Shown: positions 46,223 through 59,942 of the stretch, one piece after another | Position numbering within the stretch: the first letter of the stretch is position 1 | Layout of the letters: each line of letters begins with the position of its first letter | From: Ursus arctos | Taxonomy: Eukaryota > Chordata > Mammalia > Carnivora > Ursidae | Direction of reading: 5' to 3' | DNA length: 64,000 bases | Assembly: GCF_023065955.2 (NCBI RefSeq) | Contig: NW_026623008.1 | Span: 23,680,001 to 23,744,000 of the forward strand | Notes under the pieces: model-generated | Told to the model about the DNA's origin: nothing | Seen by the model: the letters and a program-made list of their open reading frames with translations, nothing else | Database searches by the model: none | Program-made: the position numbers and the translations under genes

Positions 46223-46265
46223 ATTGGCCAAAAGAGTGCGCATGCGACTTAAAAGGAGGGCCAAT
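46223..46265. promoter_or_regulatory. Promoter-like cluster: CCAAT (both directions), NRF1-type palindrome, TATA-like
   Basis: Inverted CCAAT (ATTGG, 46,223-46,227), TGCGCATGCG (46,237-46,246, NRF1-type), TTAAAAGG (46,249-46,256) and CCAAT (46,261-46,265) fall within 43 bases. A CAG/GTAAAC donor-like site follows at about 46,285. No coding exon is attached. Confidence 0.35.
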
Positions 46266-46980
46266 CACTGCCCTTCCGAAGGTCAGGTAAACTGAGTCTG
46301 GGAGAAAGCACCTCTCCCTTCCATCTACAGATTTCCAAACTGCCGCAGCCATGTTCCCTGCCCAGAGGAGATAGTCAGGGATGAGAGATGAACAGAGGGG
46401 CAGTCCTGGGAGGCCCAGAGGAGATAAACTCAGTTCCTGCAGTTCTTCCTTGAAGCTTCTGTATCTGGAAAGCTTATATCCTTCCCGGCCACTCGAAACA
46501 ACCAATTCCTTTTTGGCGTAAGTTAACTTTAGTTGCTTGCAAAGGAGAGGTCTTATCAATACAGAGGCCTATAATTTTTTTCTCTTGAAACTTACAGTGG
46601 TCTTCTAAGGAGGTGGGGGGACTGTTTACAGGGAAGAAGGCCCTTTTCCTCCAGAGCTGAGGCGTGGGTTATGCTGAGTAGGGCCGGCCTGGAGGGAGTT
46701 TGGTGGGAAGCGAAACAGCTGGATTACTCCACTTAATGGGGTGACTGAGAGCCCTGGGGTCTCTCTAGGAATTAAGGGTGGAGGAGGAGAGGAGTAAAGA
46801 GGAGAGAGAACCCAGCACTGTGGCCTAAAGCCAGGGATTCTTCCGGTGGGTGAAAGGCAAAGAGAAGCATGGGAGGGCTTTCAAGAACGAGGGTGTTTGA
46901 AGGACCGGGCACCGAATGGTCAAGTCTAAAATCCTCACTTCGAAGTAGACCCTTTTTTGGCAAACATCCTCTCCTCTTTT

Positions 46981-47072
46981 TTTTAAAATGTATTTTTTAT
47001 TTTATTTTTAAAAGTTTTAAATTCCAGTTAGTTAACATAGTGTAATATTAGTTTCAGGCGTACAATATACTG
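46981..47072 (-). mobile_element. Very short 5'-truncated LINE-1 insertion
   Basis: A T-rich start and L1 3'-end sequence (TTCCAGTTAGTTAACATAGT, TTAGTTTCAGGCGTACAATA), flanked by the perfect 17-base duplication ACATCCTCTCCTCTTTT (46964-46980 and 47073-47089). Confidence 0.85.
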
Positions 47073-48036
47073 ACATCCTCTCCTCTTTTAATAAGTCTCT
47101 TACATTTGGGACCGCCTGGGAGAGAATTTATGTGGAAACCGAGAACGGTGGTCATTTTGGGCGAGTGTGGGATTTTGAAGTACTCTAAGGAGGGCTTGGA
47201 ATTCTACCCCACATGGATTAGGAGTGTTAAGTCATTTGCATTTAGATTTCAGGGGACAGGAGACTGAACCTGACCGCTGGGTTATGTGTATTTTTTCCAA
47301 TATTAAAACAATACAGGCTAATTAAAGCAAAATTGGAAAGTGGAAAATACATGTTCAGCTAAATGCCAATACTTCCAGGAAGCCTTGGATCTTGGATGGA
47401 TTTTAGAGCATTAAGTCTAAGGACACCGAGGAGTGTGCTAGCCTCTGTCATCATCTGGGGGAACGCGGGCAAGTCTCTCAAGGCTCCCCTATAAAATAGG
47501 AAGGAGAAATCAAGGTTTTTCAAACGACTTCTTTCCCAATCTTTTTCTGGTCCCACCACTCCTGGGACAAATCAAGGCTCTAAATGGCCTGGAAGGCCCC
47601 TAATTCGAGGTGCCCAGTGTCACAGAACAGCAGCAGGTAGCAAAATCTAATTCCATCTTGGGAGCATTAAATGGGCAGGTGCGGGTGGGTCATTCCCTTT
47701 ATTCTAAATTGCCCAACCTCTCCAGTCCAGACCTTCTCTGGACCCCCGGAATCCAGCACAGCTATGTGAATTTCATTGGAAAACCGAGGAGAGGGATGAG
47801 GAGAAGGATGAGGGCAGGGGCCAAGGGGAAAGGTAGCGCTGGAAGAGATCAGGACCAGTAAGAAATGAGGGGGAGTGGTTGGCGCGGACCGGGAGGACGG
47901 GCCTCTAGGGCTGGGTCCAAGGGAGGAGGCGGCCCACGGGAAGGAGCTATTGGATGGGGCGGAGCAGTTTGCGGGCCGATGGACGGGATAGACATACACG
48001 GCCAGCCCGGAGTGGAAAGAACAGTTTATGCTGTGC

Positions 48037-48065
48037 TTTATTAAAATGTGCATCATTCTTTTATT
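48037..48065 (-). terminator. Duplicated polyadenylation signals of FAM229A
   Basis: Two AATAAA signals on the minus strand (TTTATT at 48,037-48,042 and 48,060-48,065) lie 110-140 bases after the FAM229A stop. They are part of a roughly 25-base tandem duplication that also repeats AAAATGTGCATCATT (48,043-48,057 and 48,068-48,082). Confidence 0.6.
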
Positions 48066-48175
48066 TTAAAATGTGCATCATTGTCTCGTGCTCGGCGCGC
48101 GCGACCTCAGCGTGGTGGCCCGCGGCGGGCCTCGTCCCCGCCCGGCTCCCGCGGAGCCGCCGTGCGCAGGCGCAC

Positions 48176-48848
48176 TCAGGTGGCGCGGGCCCGGGGGCTC
48201 CCGCCCATGGCCAGGTAGACGTCGATGGGCACGTGCAGCAGCGTCAGGCAGTGGCAGCCCGGGCAGCGTCGAAGCGGCCTAGGGAAAGCGGGGCGGGCCT
48301 CTGCTGTTGGGAACGCGCCCGCGGAGTGCCCCCGGGCCATCCCCCCACCCCGGGGTTCCGCGGGGCCCTGACGCGGGGACGGGGTTCTGTGCAGGGCAAG
48401 TGGACGCAGGCGGTCCGGAGCCCCGCGCGGCGGGGACCGGGCCAGAGCGGCAGGAGGGGCCGCGGGGAGGGCGCCCTCCTCACCTGACCGGGTTGTGCTC
48501 CGTGGCTACCGGCTCCGGGTTGTCCTGGGACTCGGGGGCGGCGGCAAGGCCAGGGGAGTCTCCGGCCTCAATGGGGAATCTTCGACCCTGCGGGGGCTCC
48601 TGGGCACTCATGTCCAGGCCCCGGGGCGCTCTGCGCGGGGAGGGGCGGTCAGGCCGCTCCCGGGCCTCCGGGCGCCCCCTGCCCGCGCCCGCCCCCTGGG
48701 CCGTTGCTCACCTGCCGGAGGCCGAGGCCGGTCCCAGGCTGGAAGCAGCTGCCGGACCCCTGGCCGCGGGAGGACGCTCCGGTCCAGGCGGAGCCGGGCA
48801 GGTGTCTGCGGCGCGCCGCGGCCCGGGCGTCGAGGGGGCGGGCTGCAT
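48176..48848 (-). CDS. FAM229A: FAM229A family protein, three coding exons
   Basis: Small vertebrate protein of unknown molecular function, mostly disordered with a conserved cysteine-containing C-terminus. The exons are 48712-48848, 48484-48630 and 48176-48278, all with GT-AG borders. They join to 128 residues against 127 in human. The start MQPAPSTPGPRRAADTCPAP, the internal motif RRFPIEAGDSPGLAAAPESQ and the terminal block RCPGCHCLTLLHVPIDVYLA match FAM229A as I remember it. The CPGC..C cluster near residue 100 could bind metal or form disulphides; this is not shown by the sequence. The ATG lies 618 bases from the divergent TSSK3 ATG, in one CpG island, so shared promoter control is likely. 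Confidence 0.93.
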
Positions 48849-51010
<2,162 letters not shown>

Positions 51011-51034
51011 TAAAAGCAATGGCAAGTCCTCCCC

Positions 51035-51040
51035 AATAAA
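51035..51040 (+). terminator. TSSK3 polyadenylation signal AATAAA
   Basis: AATAAA only 25 bases after the TGA would give TSSK3 a very short 3'UTR with cleavage near 51,055. A short 3'UTR is plausible for a spermatid mRNA. Confidence 0.6.
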
Positions 51041-51055
51041 GCAGGGGGAGAAAGC

Positions 51056-51635
51056 AAACCCAAAAACCCGTTTCTAAGATGGTGATATATATTTTACACT
51101 TTAAGTTTACTTCTATCCTAAAACTTACCTACACCCTCCCCAGCCTTACTTCTCTTTCCCTTTAAAGATCTTCATGCAACCGGAGGGCCTCATTCAACTT
51201 CCCTTTTATTACAGCTACCAAGTGATTTTCACACAGGTGTTTAACCCAAGTTAATGAAAAACAGACCCCAGAGTCCTATGCACACGGGGGAGGAGAGGGG
51301 AAAAGTGACCAAGAGCAACTGGAACCACCGCTGTTGCAACCTCCTTTCCAAACAAACGCAGAAGCGTTGGGAACGCAGAGCCGGCCTCTCGGCCTCTCTC
51401 GGCTCCTTGTCTTGGTGAGAGGCCTGCTGGGGGCCTGGTCCCTGCCCCACCCCAGAGTCTAAGCAGAGTCTGAGGTGAGGACAGGGGACTTCCTTGTGAC
51501 CCAGACCACCCCCTCTGCCATCCCTGCCCCTTCCCCAGGCTCCACGCAGGGAGGCGGCCTGCACGCTGTGTCCGTCCTGCCCTGCCTCCGGGGCAGCTGC
51601 TGCTGGGGACAAGAATAGACCCTCCCGACACCTTC
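51056..51635. other. Gap between the TSSK3 end and the BSDC1 end
   Basis: About 580 bases with no gene or SINE; it may belong to a longer BSDC1 3'UTR using the AATAAA at 51,205-51,210 (minus). Confidence 0.5.
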
Positions 51636-53157
51636 CAGCTTCTGTTGAATCTCTTTAATGCTGTTAACGGCAAGTCTGGAAAAGGTTCAGGACAAAGTTC
51701 TTTTTTCTTTCTTTTTTAATTACAAAACTAACAGCTGTTAGAATCTTTTTTTTTTTTTTCCTTTTTTCTTTTCCTGGCTACAAAATACTCTGGGGAGAGG
51801 CATTATAATTTAAAATATATAATATTGCACAAACAACCAAAGGTTAATTAAACTAAAGAAATAATTACAAAGAGAAATACCCCATCCCGTCAAAAAAAAA
51901 AAAGATTCAACATTCTTTCCATCCCACCCCCTCACTGAAGGTTTGACGTGGAAGTGACCACCACTCTCTTGGCATACCTGACCACAATCCCTTTAAATCA
52001 TTGGTGAACACACCAGATTCCGTACAAGAATCACCAGAGCAGCGTCACGAAGCACCAGGGTCCCCAGGAATTCCCGCAGCCCCTCATTCCCCAAGAGAGG
52101 AACAGCTTGACCAGAGTGGAGGGTGAGAGCCACAAAGACTGGGTCGGTCTTCAGGAAGAAGAGCTTTTGCAGAAGCCTGATGAGAGTCTCAACAAGTTCA
52201 CCCCCCGCATATCCCTTCAAGAAGCAGAAGGGCTGAGGTGGAGAAGGTGGGCTCACCAGAGCTGTAAGTACTCGGCTTTGAGCACTGCTCTGTACCGCTG
52301 GTAGCTGGCTTGTGTCCTAAGCTACAGGGGGGTCGAGGTGGGTAGCTGGTTGGACAAGGTATCCCGCCAGGCAATGCACAGAAGGGCCTGAAGTGAGCCC
52401 TCCCTTCCTGGGGAGGGGAAGAAACGCAAGAGCAGACTCCTGCAGGCGGCACAGCTGGGCTAAGGACTTGGGTGCATCCGACACGAAGAAGCCCTGGGAG
52501 AGGCATCGGGGACATACCAGCCTGGGCCGGACAAAAGGAAGGAGGTGGGAACTCAGGGTTTGGTCTCTAGATTCGGAACCACAAGGAACCTCTCTGGGAC
52601 TGGAAAATGCCTGGGAGGGGGAGATCCCCGAGAGAGGCGAGCTTCCCAGAGACGAATGCCTCTTACTCACTGGGCTAGGAACCAGAACATGCCTCCCTGT
52701 CTAGCCAAGGACAGGTAGGCTGGCCTTCCTTGCCTGCTTATGGGCGGACAGAGCGTTGTCTCAGCTTCCTCCAAGAGACTGCCGCTTAGCTTCTGTCTAC
52801 ACAGGTAGAAGGGCTAGAGTTATCCCTTGGGACTTCCCAGCAAGAGTCCCCGAGAACAGTGGGTGTTCAGCAGAGAAAAGTAGGCTCTTCTGGTGAGGGG
52901 GGCAGGTCTCCTCCCCCTTGAGTCATCCTATGGTTGGCACAAGTCAGAGTTCCTGGTTTGGATTTAGTGAGCCCCTTCCCAGACGTGAGCAGAGGCCCAA
53001 AGGACCAACAAGGAGCCACCCAGAATCTGTGCCCAGAGCTCTGGTTGACAGAGGCCATTGGGGGGACATTCTCAGTCAGTGTCTTCCAGGGCTGGGCTGA
53101 GACGAGCGAGGGGGTGGGAGGTTCTGTGGGTGGGGGAGCTGCACGCTCTGGCTCCCC
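51636..53157 (-). other. BSDC1: BSDC1 3' untranslated region
   Basis: About 1.5 kb after the BSDC1 TGA has no gene and no SINE. It ends in an A/T-rich stretch (51,700-51,910) typical of distal 3'UTRs. An ATTAAA on the minus strand at 51,654-51,659 gives a likely end near 51,636. A second AATAAA at 51,205-51,210 could extend it to about 51,190. A 15-base C run is at 53,317-53,331, just upstream in the last intron. Confidence 0.6.
51654..51659 (-). terminator. Probable BSDC1 polyadenylation signal (ATTAAA on minus)
   Basis: The plus strand TTTAAT reads ATTAAA on the minus strand, followed downstream by a T/G-rich segment. The alternative is TTTATT at 51,205-51,210. Confidence 0.5.
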
Positions 53158-56100
53158 TCATTCCCAGTCCTCCCACTCTACATCTTCCAGCTGCAGATAG
53201 GAGGGGATAATGGAGAGCACAAACACATATTTACTCCTCTGAGTCAAGCCCAGACCCAAGCTCCCCTTGCTGCCTCCGTTTTCGGATAGCCCTCCCCTAA
53301 ATAGCAGCCCGCCTTGCCCCCCCCCCCCCCCACGAGCCCTGCCTTGGGCCATACCCTCCTGCCCTCTGTGACAGTGAACCACTGTCTTAAGGAATGTGTC
53401 TGGGGAGCAGAGTTGCTCTCGGCCTAAGGGGTGGGTCTACTGCTCTCATCACTCCAGACCCAAAGGAAATGCTTCCACCAGCTTGATGGAAGGGGGGAAG
53501 CTAGAAGGAGACACCCTGCCTCCGGAACCGAGCTGGTCAGTCCCTTAAGGAGAAATGGAGAGTGGCCCTGGGATCAGCAGCAAGGTGGCCCTGTGCTGCG
53601 GGTGCTCACACAGTCTTCCTCAGGGGCTCCAGCACCCGACTCCCCCAACTGAAGTCTCCCCAGGGAACTTTCTATTGGCCTGCTGTCAGCTGATCCCGGG
53701 TACAAGAGGTGGTAGAATGACTCTGCTTAGGTATTTATGTTGTCAGGTTTTACAGAGGGCCACAAAAACACAGAAGGCATCAAGCCCCTGTGACATGAGA
53801 GGGCATCAGGGGCCTTCCCTGCCCTGGGTATAGTGAGGTCACAGGAGCCAAAGACTCTTGGGAAGGTCTCTACCTCTCCCCAGGCTTCAGTTTTCCAATA
53901 TGAAAACCGAAGCCCTGCCTGTGTCTCATCTGTTCCCCTCTTCACAGCAGGTTTGTGAGCGACACGATGGAAGGAATCGTGTGGTTCCTGTGTGACAGTG
54001 CGACAAACACTGACTTGCATCAGCTGTCTGGGCTGGAGCCTCAGGCCTGTCACATAGTAGCTGTGAGAGCTTTCCCCCCTGCCTTTCATTCAAAATGACC
54101 CATTCTTGACCCTGGCAGGTAATGAAGAGTAAGAGCAGGAAGGCCTCTGAGCTTCTAGCTGGATGGGTTTTGTGGTGGCTTCAGTAATGTCACTGTGTGC
54201 TCCCACGTCCGAGGCACGATGCCTACCATGTCTACGTGCATTATCGATCACGGCTGACAAGCTTCTGGGGCCAGTTCTAGGTTTTCGAGGGGAAAACAGA
54301 AGCTCAGGTTAAGTGACTTGCCCTAGATCTGTCTTTTGCCGCAAGGCCAGGAAATCTGTTCAGGTCCCATCTCTGGGGACCACGAATCAGAAGATGTGGG
54401 GCAGGGTTTAGAGTCTATATTTTTTTTAGTAGTTCCTCAGGTGACTTTCATGTAGAGCTAACGTCAGAAACTCTCCCACCATCCACCCTGGAACTGAAGG
54501 GGAAGCAGAGCCTGCTGATGGGAACAGTGCAGGGCCTGAGTGGGAGGCCCCAGCACCCTCCCCAAAGCTGCCATCTCAGAGAGAAGCAGGGATCCACCCT
54601 TAGGGGACAGCTGGGCCTGACGGGGAGCGTCCATCAGACACGGGGATCCGGGGCTGGCTTCCCTGAGGCCAGTCAGGCCCACTCACCTCCCCAGAGGCAT
54701 CCGCTTTGGAGAGCGCCACCTGCACTTCTTCTTCGGTCATGTCCAAGTCGAAGTCCTTTTCCCAGTCCTCGCTGATGTCCGTGCTTGAGCCTGGAACCGT
54801 GACCCACAGTGTGAAAGGCGGGAAGGGGGTATGTGGGAACCATTTGTAGCTGAGGGTGATGGCACTCTTTAAAATGGCCTGACAAGTACACATCAGAGGG
54901 CTTACATTCTGCCGTCCCTCTCCCTCAGTGAGTCTACTTTTAGGAATCTATTCGAAGGGAAAATCCTGGATTTAGGCGAAGATTTAGGCAAAAGAATGGT
55001 CACTGTAGTGCTGGTATAGTGATGAAAACATAAAAAACAACGTGAGGGTTCACTGATAGGGAATTCCAAAAATAAATAAACGGCGTAGTCACATGATGGA
55101 ACATTATGTGACTTTTACATGTTAGGCAGCAGAACACTTACACACATGGCAAAACAGTCTAAAACCATTAAGTGAGAAAAAGGAAGTTACTACAGTGGAG
55201 AAGCACTCTGGCCCGGAGGCTCCCCAGAGCCACAGACATCTTCCAGAAGACATAAACAACGGACCTCTTCCTCTTCACTTACTCCATTCCACCTTCACTG
55301 ACCTTGCTACTCCGGAAACCCAGCAGACACATTCCCGCCTCAGGGCCTCTGCAGGGGCTGCTCCTTGTACCTAGAACTCTCTCCTCAGACATCCACAGGC
55401 CAACTTCCTGGCCTCCTTCACACCCTTGCTCAAATTGTCCATCTAAATGTGGCCTACCCCGGCTGTCCGTCCTTCCGTCCTTCCTTCCTTCCTTCCTTCC
55501 TTCCTTCCTTCCTTCCTTCCTTCCTTCCCTCCTTCCCTCCCTCCCTCCCTCCCTCCCTCCTTCCCTCCTCCCTTCCTCCCTTCCCCTCCCTTCCCCTCCC
55601 TTCCTTCCTTCCCCTCCCTTCCTTCCTTCCTTCCTTCCTTCCTTCCTTCCTTCCTTCCTCCCTTCCTCCCTTCCTCCCTTCCTCTCTTCTTTCTTTCTAA
55701 AAGATCTTACTTATTTGAGATAGAGAGTGAGTGGGAGAGAGAGCACGAGTGGGGTGGGCAGAGATGCAGCTCCCCGCTGAGCAGGGAGCCCGATGCAGGG
55801 CTGGATCCCAGGACCCCCCAGGACCCCAGGACCACGACCCAAGCGGAAGGCAGACGCTTAACGGCTTGACCAACTAGCCACCCAGGCGCCGCCCCCCAAA
55901 CTATCCTACCTTATACTCCAAACTGCAGCCCACTCCCCTCACTCTGCTCTACTTGTTCTTTTTTTCCATTGTATTTGTCAACTTTCGAATATATTACATC
56001 GCGAGACTTCCTCTGCTTATTGTCTAACTATAGAGGAGCTGGAATGTGCGCTCCCTGAGGGCAGGGATCTTTGTTTTCCCTTCTCACGTCTGCCAAGTGC

Positions 56101-59100
56101 CTCGAATACAGAGTTTGAGCTCAATAAATATTCATGGACCCCTTTTCTAAAGCAGGGTCAGCAGGCGCGCCTGGGTGGCTCAGCTGATTGGGCGTCTGCC
56201 TTCAGCTCAGGTCACGACCCCGGGATCGACCCCGGGATCGACCGGGATCGGGATCGAGCCCCACGTCGGGCTCCGTGCTCAGCGGGGAGCCTGCTTCTCC
56301 CTCACCCTCTGCCTCTTCCCCGCTTGTGCTCTCTCTTTCTGTCAAATGAATAAATAAAAAACATCTTTAAAGCAGGGTTGGCAGACTAGGGCACGGGGAC
56401 CAAAAGCTTACTGCCGGTTTTGGGAAATTAAATTTTGGAGCACAGCCACTGCCATTTGTTTCTATATCGCCCACGGCTGCTCTGCGGCGACAACAGCAGA
56501 GCTGAGGCGTTCTTCCATCAGACTGAAATACTTGTGATCTGGTCCTACAGAGAAAAAGTCGACTAATCCTTGCTCTAGGTGATTCTGATGCCTGCTAAAT
56601 TTGGCAATCACTGTTCTAAACATTCACATTTGGGTATGACTTCTTATAGGCAACATAAAAAAAAAATGTACACACAAAAGTTATTACTAAGAAGAAAACT
56701 ACAAAAATAGTTTTTTTTTTTAAAAGTATATGCAGTATGATTCTACTAAAAATATGCTCAGAGATGCTTGTACACATAGAGAAAAGATGCACAACATACC
56801 CACAAAAACACTAACAATAGTTCCCTTTAGGTGATGAGGTCAGGGGGTAATTTTTCTGTTTGGGGTTTTTTTTTCTTCCTAAAATGAACACACACTACTT
56901 TGTATTTTTTCTCGTCTATGAAAAGCACCTTCAAAAAGAGGAGGTCCCTGACCTCTCAATGGCATGACCTAGAAACATGTCCTTGCTCTTTCTTGCTCAG
57001 CTTGCTCCTCACCAGGCACCCAGGCTCTGACACCCCCCCCAAGCGCCCCTACACTCCTTATAAGGGGTGTTGCACTGTTCTCCTTCCTAGCCACGGGGCT
57101 AGCCACAAGCATCCTCGGAAGATCATGCGTGGTCTCTGCAGCCACGCAGACCTGCGTGGAATCCCTACTTTTTTTTTTTATCTATTGTGTAGTCTTGGGT
57201 AAGTTATTCTGGGCTTCAGTCTATTTATAAAATAAGGATAAAATCAGCCTCTTTGCAGAGAACCGCACAGGAGGAGATTATACTGCAGACGCCTGCCTCC
57301 CCACCCCCCTCATTCAGATTCTGCAGGTCTAGGTAGTGGCCCAGAATTCTGCATTATAAATAGGTACCTGGGTGATTCCTTGTAGACCAGGGCCTGCAGT
57401 TCTGAGGTACAACAGTGTTAGGATGAGAGGGTCAGTGTGGCGTGCACGTACCACGTACACGTGGCGGGAACTGAACACACGGGGCCGTCACAGGCACTGT
57501 CTCAGGGGTAAGTAATGCTGCGTGTGGTCCCGACACCCGCCAGGGCAGACCGGCAACCAAGACCCAGTTCTTCACACTCTGTGTCCAAGTCTCCCTGCGC
57601 CTTCGGGACACTCCGGTGGCACACGCCGGGCTATCTGTCAGGGCAGGCTTCCTGTGGCTTAGAAGCCGGACTCCTGGCTGATTCTGCATCTCGGAGCTGT
57701 GGCCGTGGCCATGACAGCTCTCCCTAACCTCAGATTGCCCTCCAGGGATGTGAGTCTCTCTTTTTCAGGCTTTAAATGCTAGGGCAGCCCTTCCAGGGGT
57801 GGAAAACAGTATCAGCTTACAGTCTGGAGCACTTCACATCCACCCTCTCAGGTGGGTACCAACAGTCCCAATTTACAGATAATGAGACGAAGGCTTCGAG
57901 TGGCAGAGATGAGAATCGGGGCTTTCTTTCCCCTCCCCCCATCCTGTCCGGTCACACGACAAGAGTACTAAGATCTCCCTGACACTGTGTGCATGGCAGA
58001 GAATGGATTTATGCCAAAACAATTTAAGCTTTCATGGAGTTTCACTGCTGTTGTTTTTTAAGAAAGGGGAGTTTTCAGGCGATTACTAACCTCACGGTGC
58101 TGTCACTCAGCTCATTTTATTGTTTAACTAGAACTCTGCTTCCCCAGAAAAGAAACAGAAGCAAAAGCCAGCCCCAGGTCAGTCACTGGGGAAGGAGGGC
58201 CTTGAGCCCAGGGCTCCTTCTAGTTTGCAGGCCACAGTCCTGTCCCCATCTCTCCTCCCCCTTCCTGCTAAGGGAACCTGAGCAGGGTAAGTCCAGTCTC
58301 TTAGACTGAATGGATCTTGGGAGAAAATGCAGGTGGGAAGCAGCTCTGCGATGACAGTGACTGCCCCGGGACCTTGGGAGACCCTGTGGTGAGGCCACCC
58401 CAGGAGACTCTGCTGCATGCAGGGACCAAGCTCTCTTCTGTCATCTAAGGATATGGACATAAGAGGGAACAGGAGTCACTGTCTCCAAGCCTTCATTCTT
58501 TTAAGATTCCTTCTCTCTACTCTGTTCCCACTGTGCCCCCCTAGTCCAAGACCCTAGCTTCCCCCGACTACGTGATGACAACTGCTTCTGGTGGGTCTTC
58601 TGCAGCTACTCCCCAGCCCTCCTGCAACCCTGAGTGTCAGAGGCAGCAGGGCAGAGCGATGGAGAGCTCGTGCGGCAGCTTCCCCACAATCTCATTTCGT
58701 CCCATTTCAACCCGCCGCTTATTTTTCTGATCCTGCTCTCCCGTGGCCCAATTCCCCACAACCACAACCTCAAATGGGCCCTTCATACCACCCGGCCAGG
58801 AACCCCCCACTGCCTTTTGGGTCCATCACCTAGTCTTCCACCTTCCCAAAGTACCATTTCACACTTTTCTAGATACTTAGTGGATGGGTGATTGATCTCC
58901 CTTTCCTTCCAGTAAAAAAAAATGGGGAAAATTACCCAGATCTCTTGGGCTTCTGTGAAGACTGAGTGATATGCATATCCAGTGCTTAGCACAGAGCTAT
59001 ACAGACATCTAGAAAGTGCTCAGAGATGGTTCCTTATTATCATTTCCCCAAAGCAGGGCTCTACTCAGATTTCTTCCCTGACTGAGGACCTATCGTGAAA

Positions 59101-59907
59101 CAGTTACCCCCAATTGATAGAGGAATAAATGGGGCTTAGGGAAGATCAGTGACTTTTCTGAAGTCACATGGCTTAGGAGCAAGGTTGGGATTTGAACCCA
59201 GAACTGTCTGAACCCCAGAGCCTGAGCCCTCGGCCTGTACACGGAAAGCTCTCAGTACCAGTCGGGCCTGTCATGTGAGCAGCAGGCCCTGCTGCTTCAC
59301 GGCACCAAGTCCAACCTTCCAAGTTTGGCTTAAGGGTAAGCTCTTAAGTTCTACTTCTGAGCTAACCCATCTACCCTTCCGATTCCTCCCTGTCCTGGGA
59401 GATAATACAGCAAAGTAGGCTTTCATCACCGCCCCTTCCATGTGCCCCATGGCCTCTGCTATCTGGACTTCATAGGCCCCTCAGCCGGGACTACCACTCC
59501 CCCGCACCTGCCCCAAACCCTCCACCTCTCCTCTACAACGCCTGTCTCCTCGGTGGAACAACCGCCGATGCCCGGAGGTTCCTTCTTTCTCTGAACTCCA
59601 CCAGCACCCAGCCTGCCCCATACTGCTTCATGCTTCATCACAAAGACCGCAGCTTTTGCCCCTCCCTCCTCAGTGTCTCATAAAGAGCAGGTAGGAGCTC
59701 AATGGATGACCTCACTGAATCAGAGCCAGAAGGGAAGCATTGTGTTGGAAACTGGAAACCCTACCGTTTCCATCAGGGAGAAGGGTAGGGGTGGGGTGGG
59801 GCCAGTTTCCCTCCCACTGCAGCAAACCAGTCTCTCACTGCATCAGCAGGCGTGGGCTCACCTGCTGGGCAAGTTTTGTGGCTGACTGGTACCGTGTGCC
59901 AGCAGAG

Positions 59908-59942
<35 letters not shown>

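Larger units (their letters stand above)
40120..48035. other. Interval between the candidate gene and FAM229A
   Basis: No gene recognised. It holds SINEs (41,959; 42,213; 45,275-45,769), MIRs and L2-like remnants (42,520-42,800; 45,000-45,180), a G23 homopolymer at 44,581, a short L1 insertion at 46,981, and two promoter-like motif clusters (about 44,130-44,260 and 46,223-46,265) that could belong to unannotated first exons. Confidence 0.55.

Noticed and set aside
55304..55869. Frames of 110-140 codons rich in PSFLPSFLPS
   Set aside because: Translation of the (CCTT)n microsatellite in all three frames.
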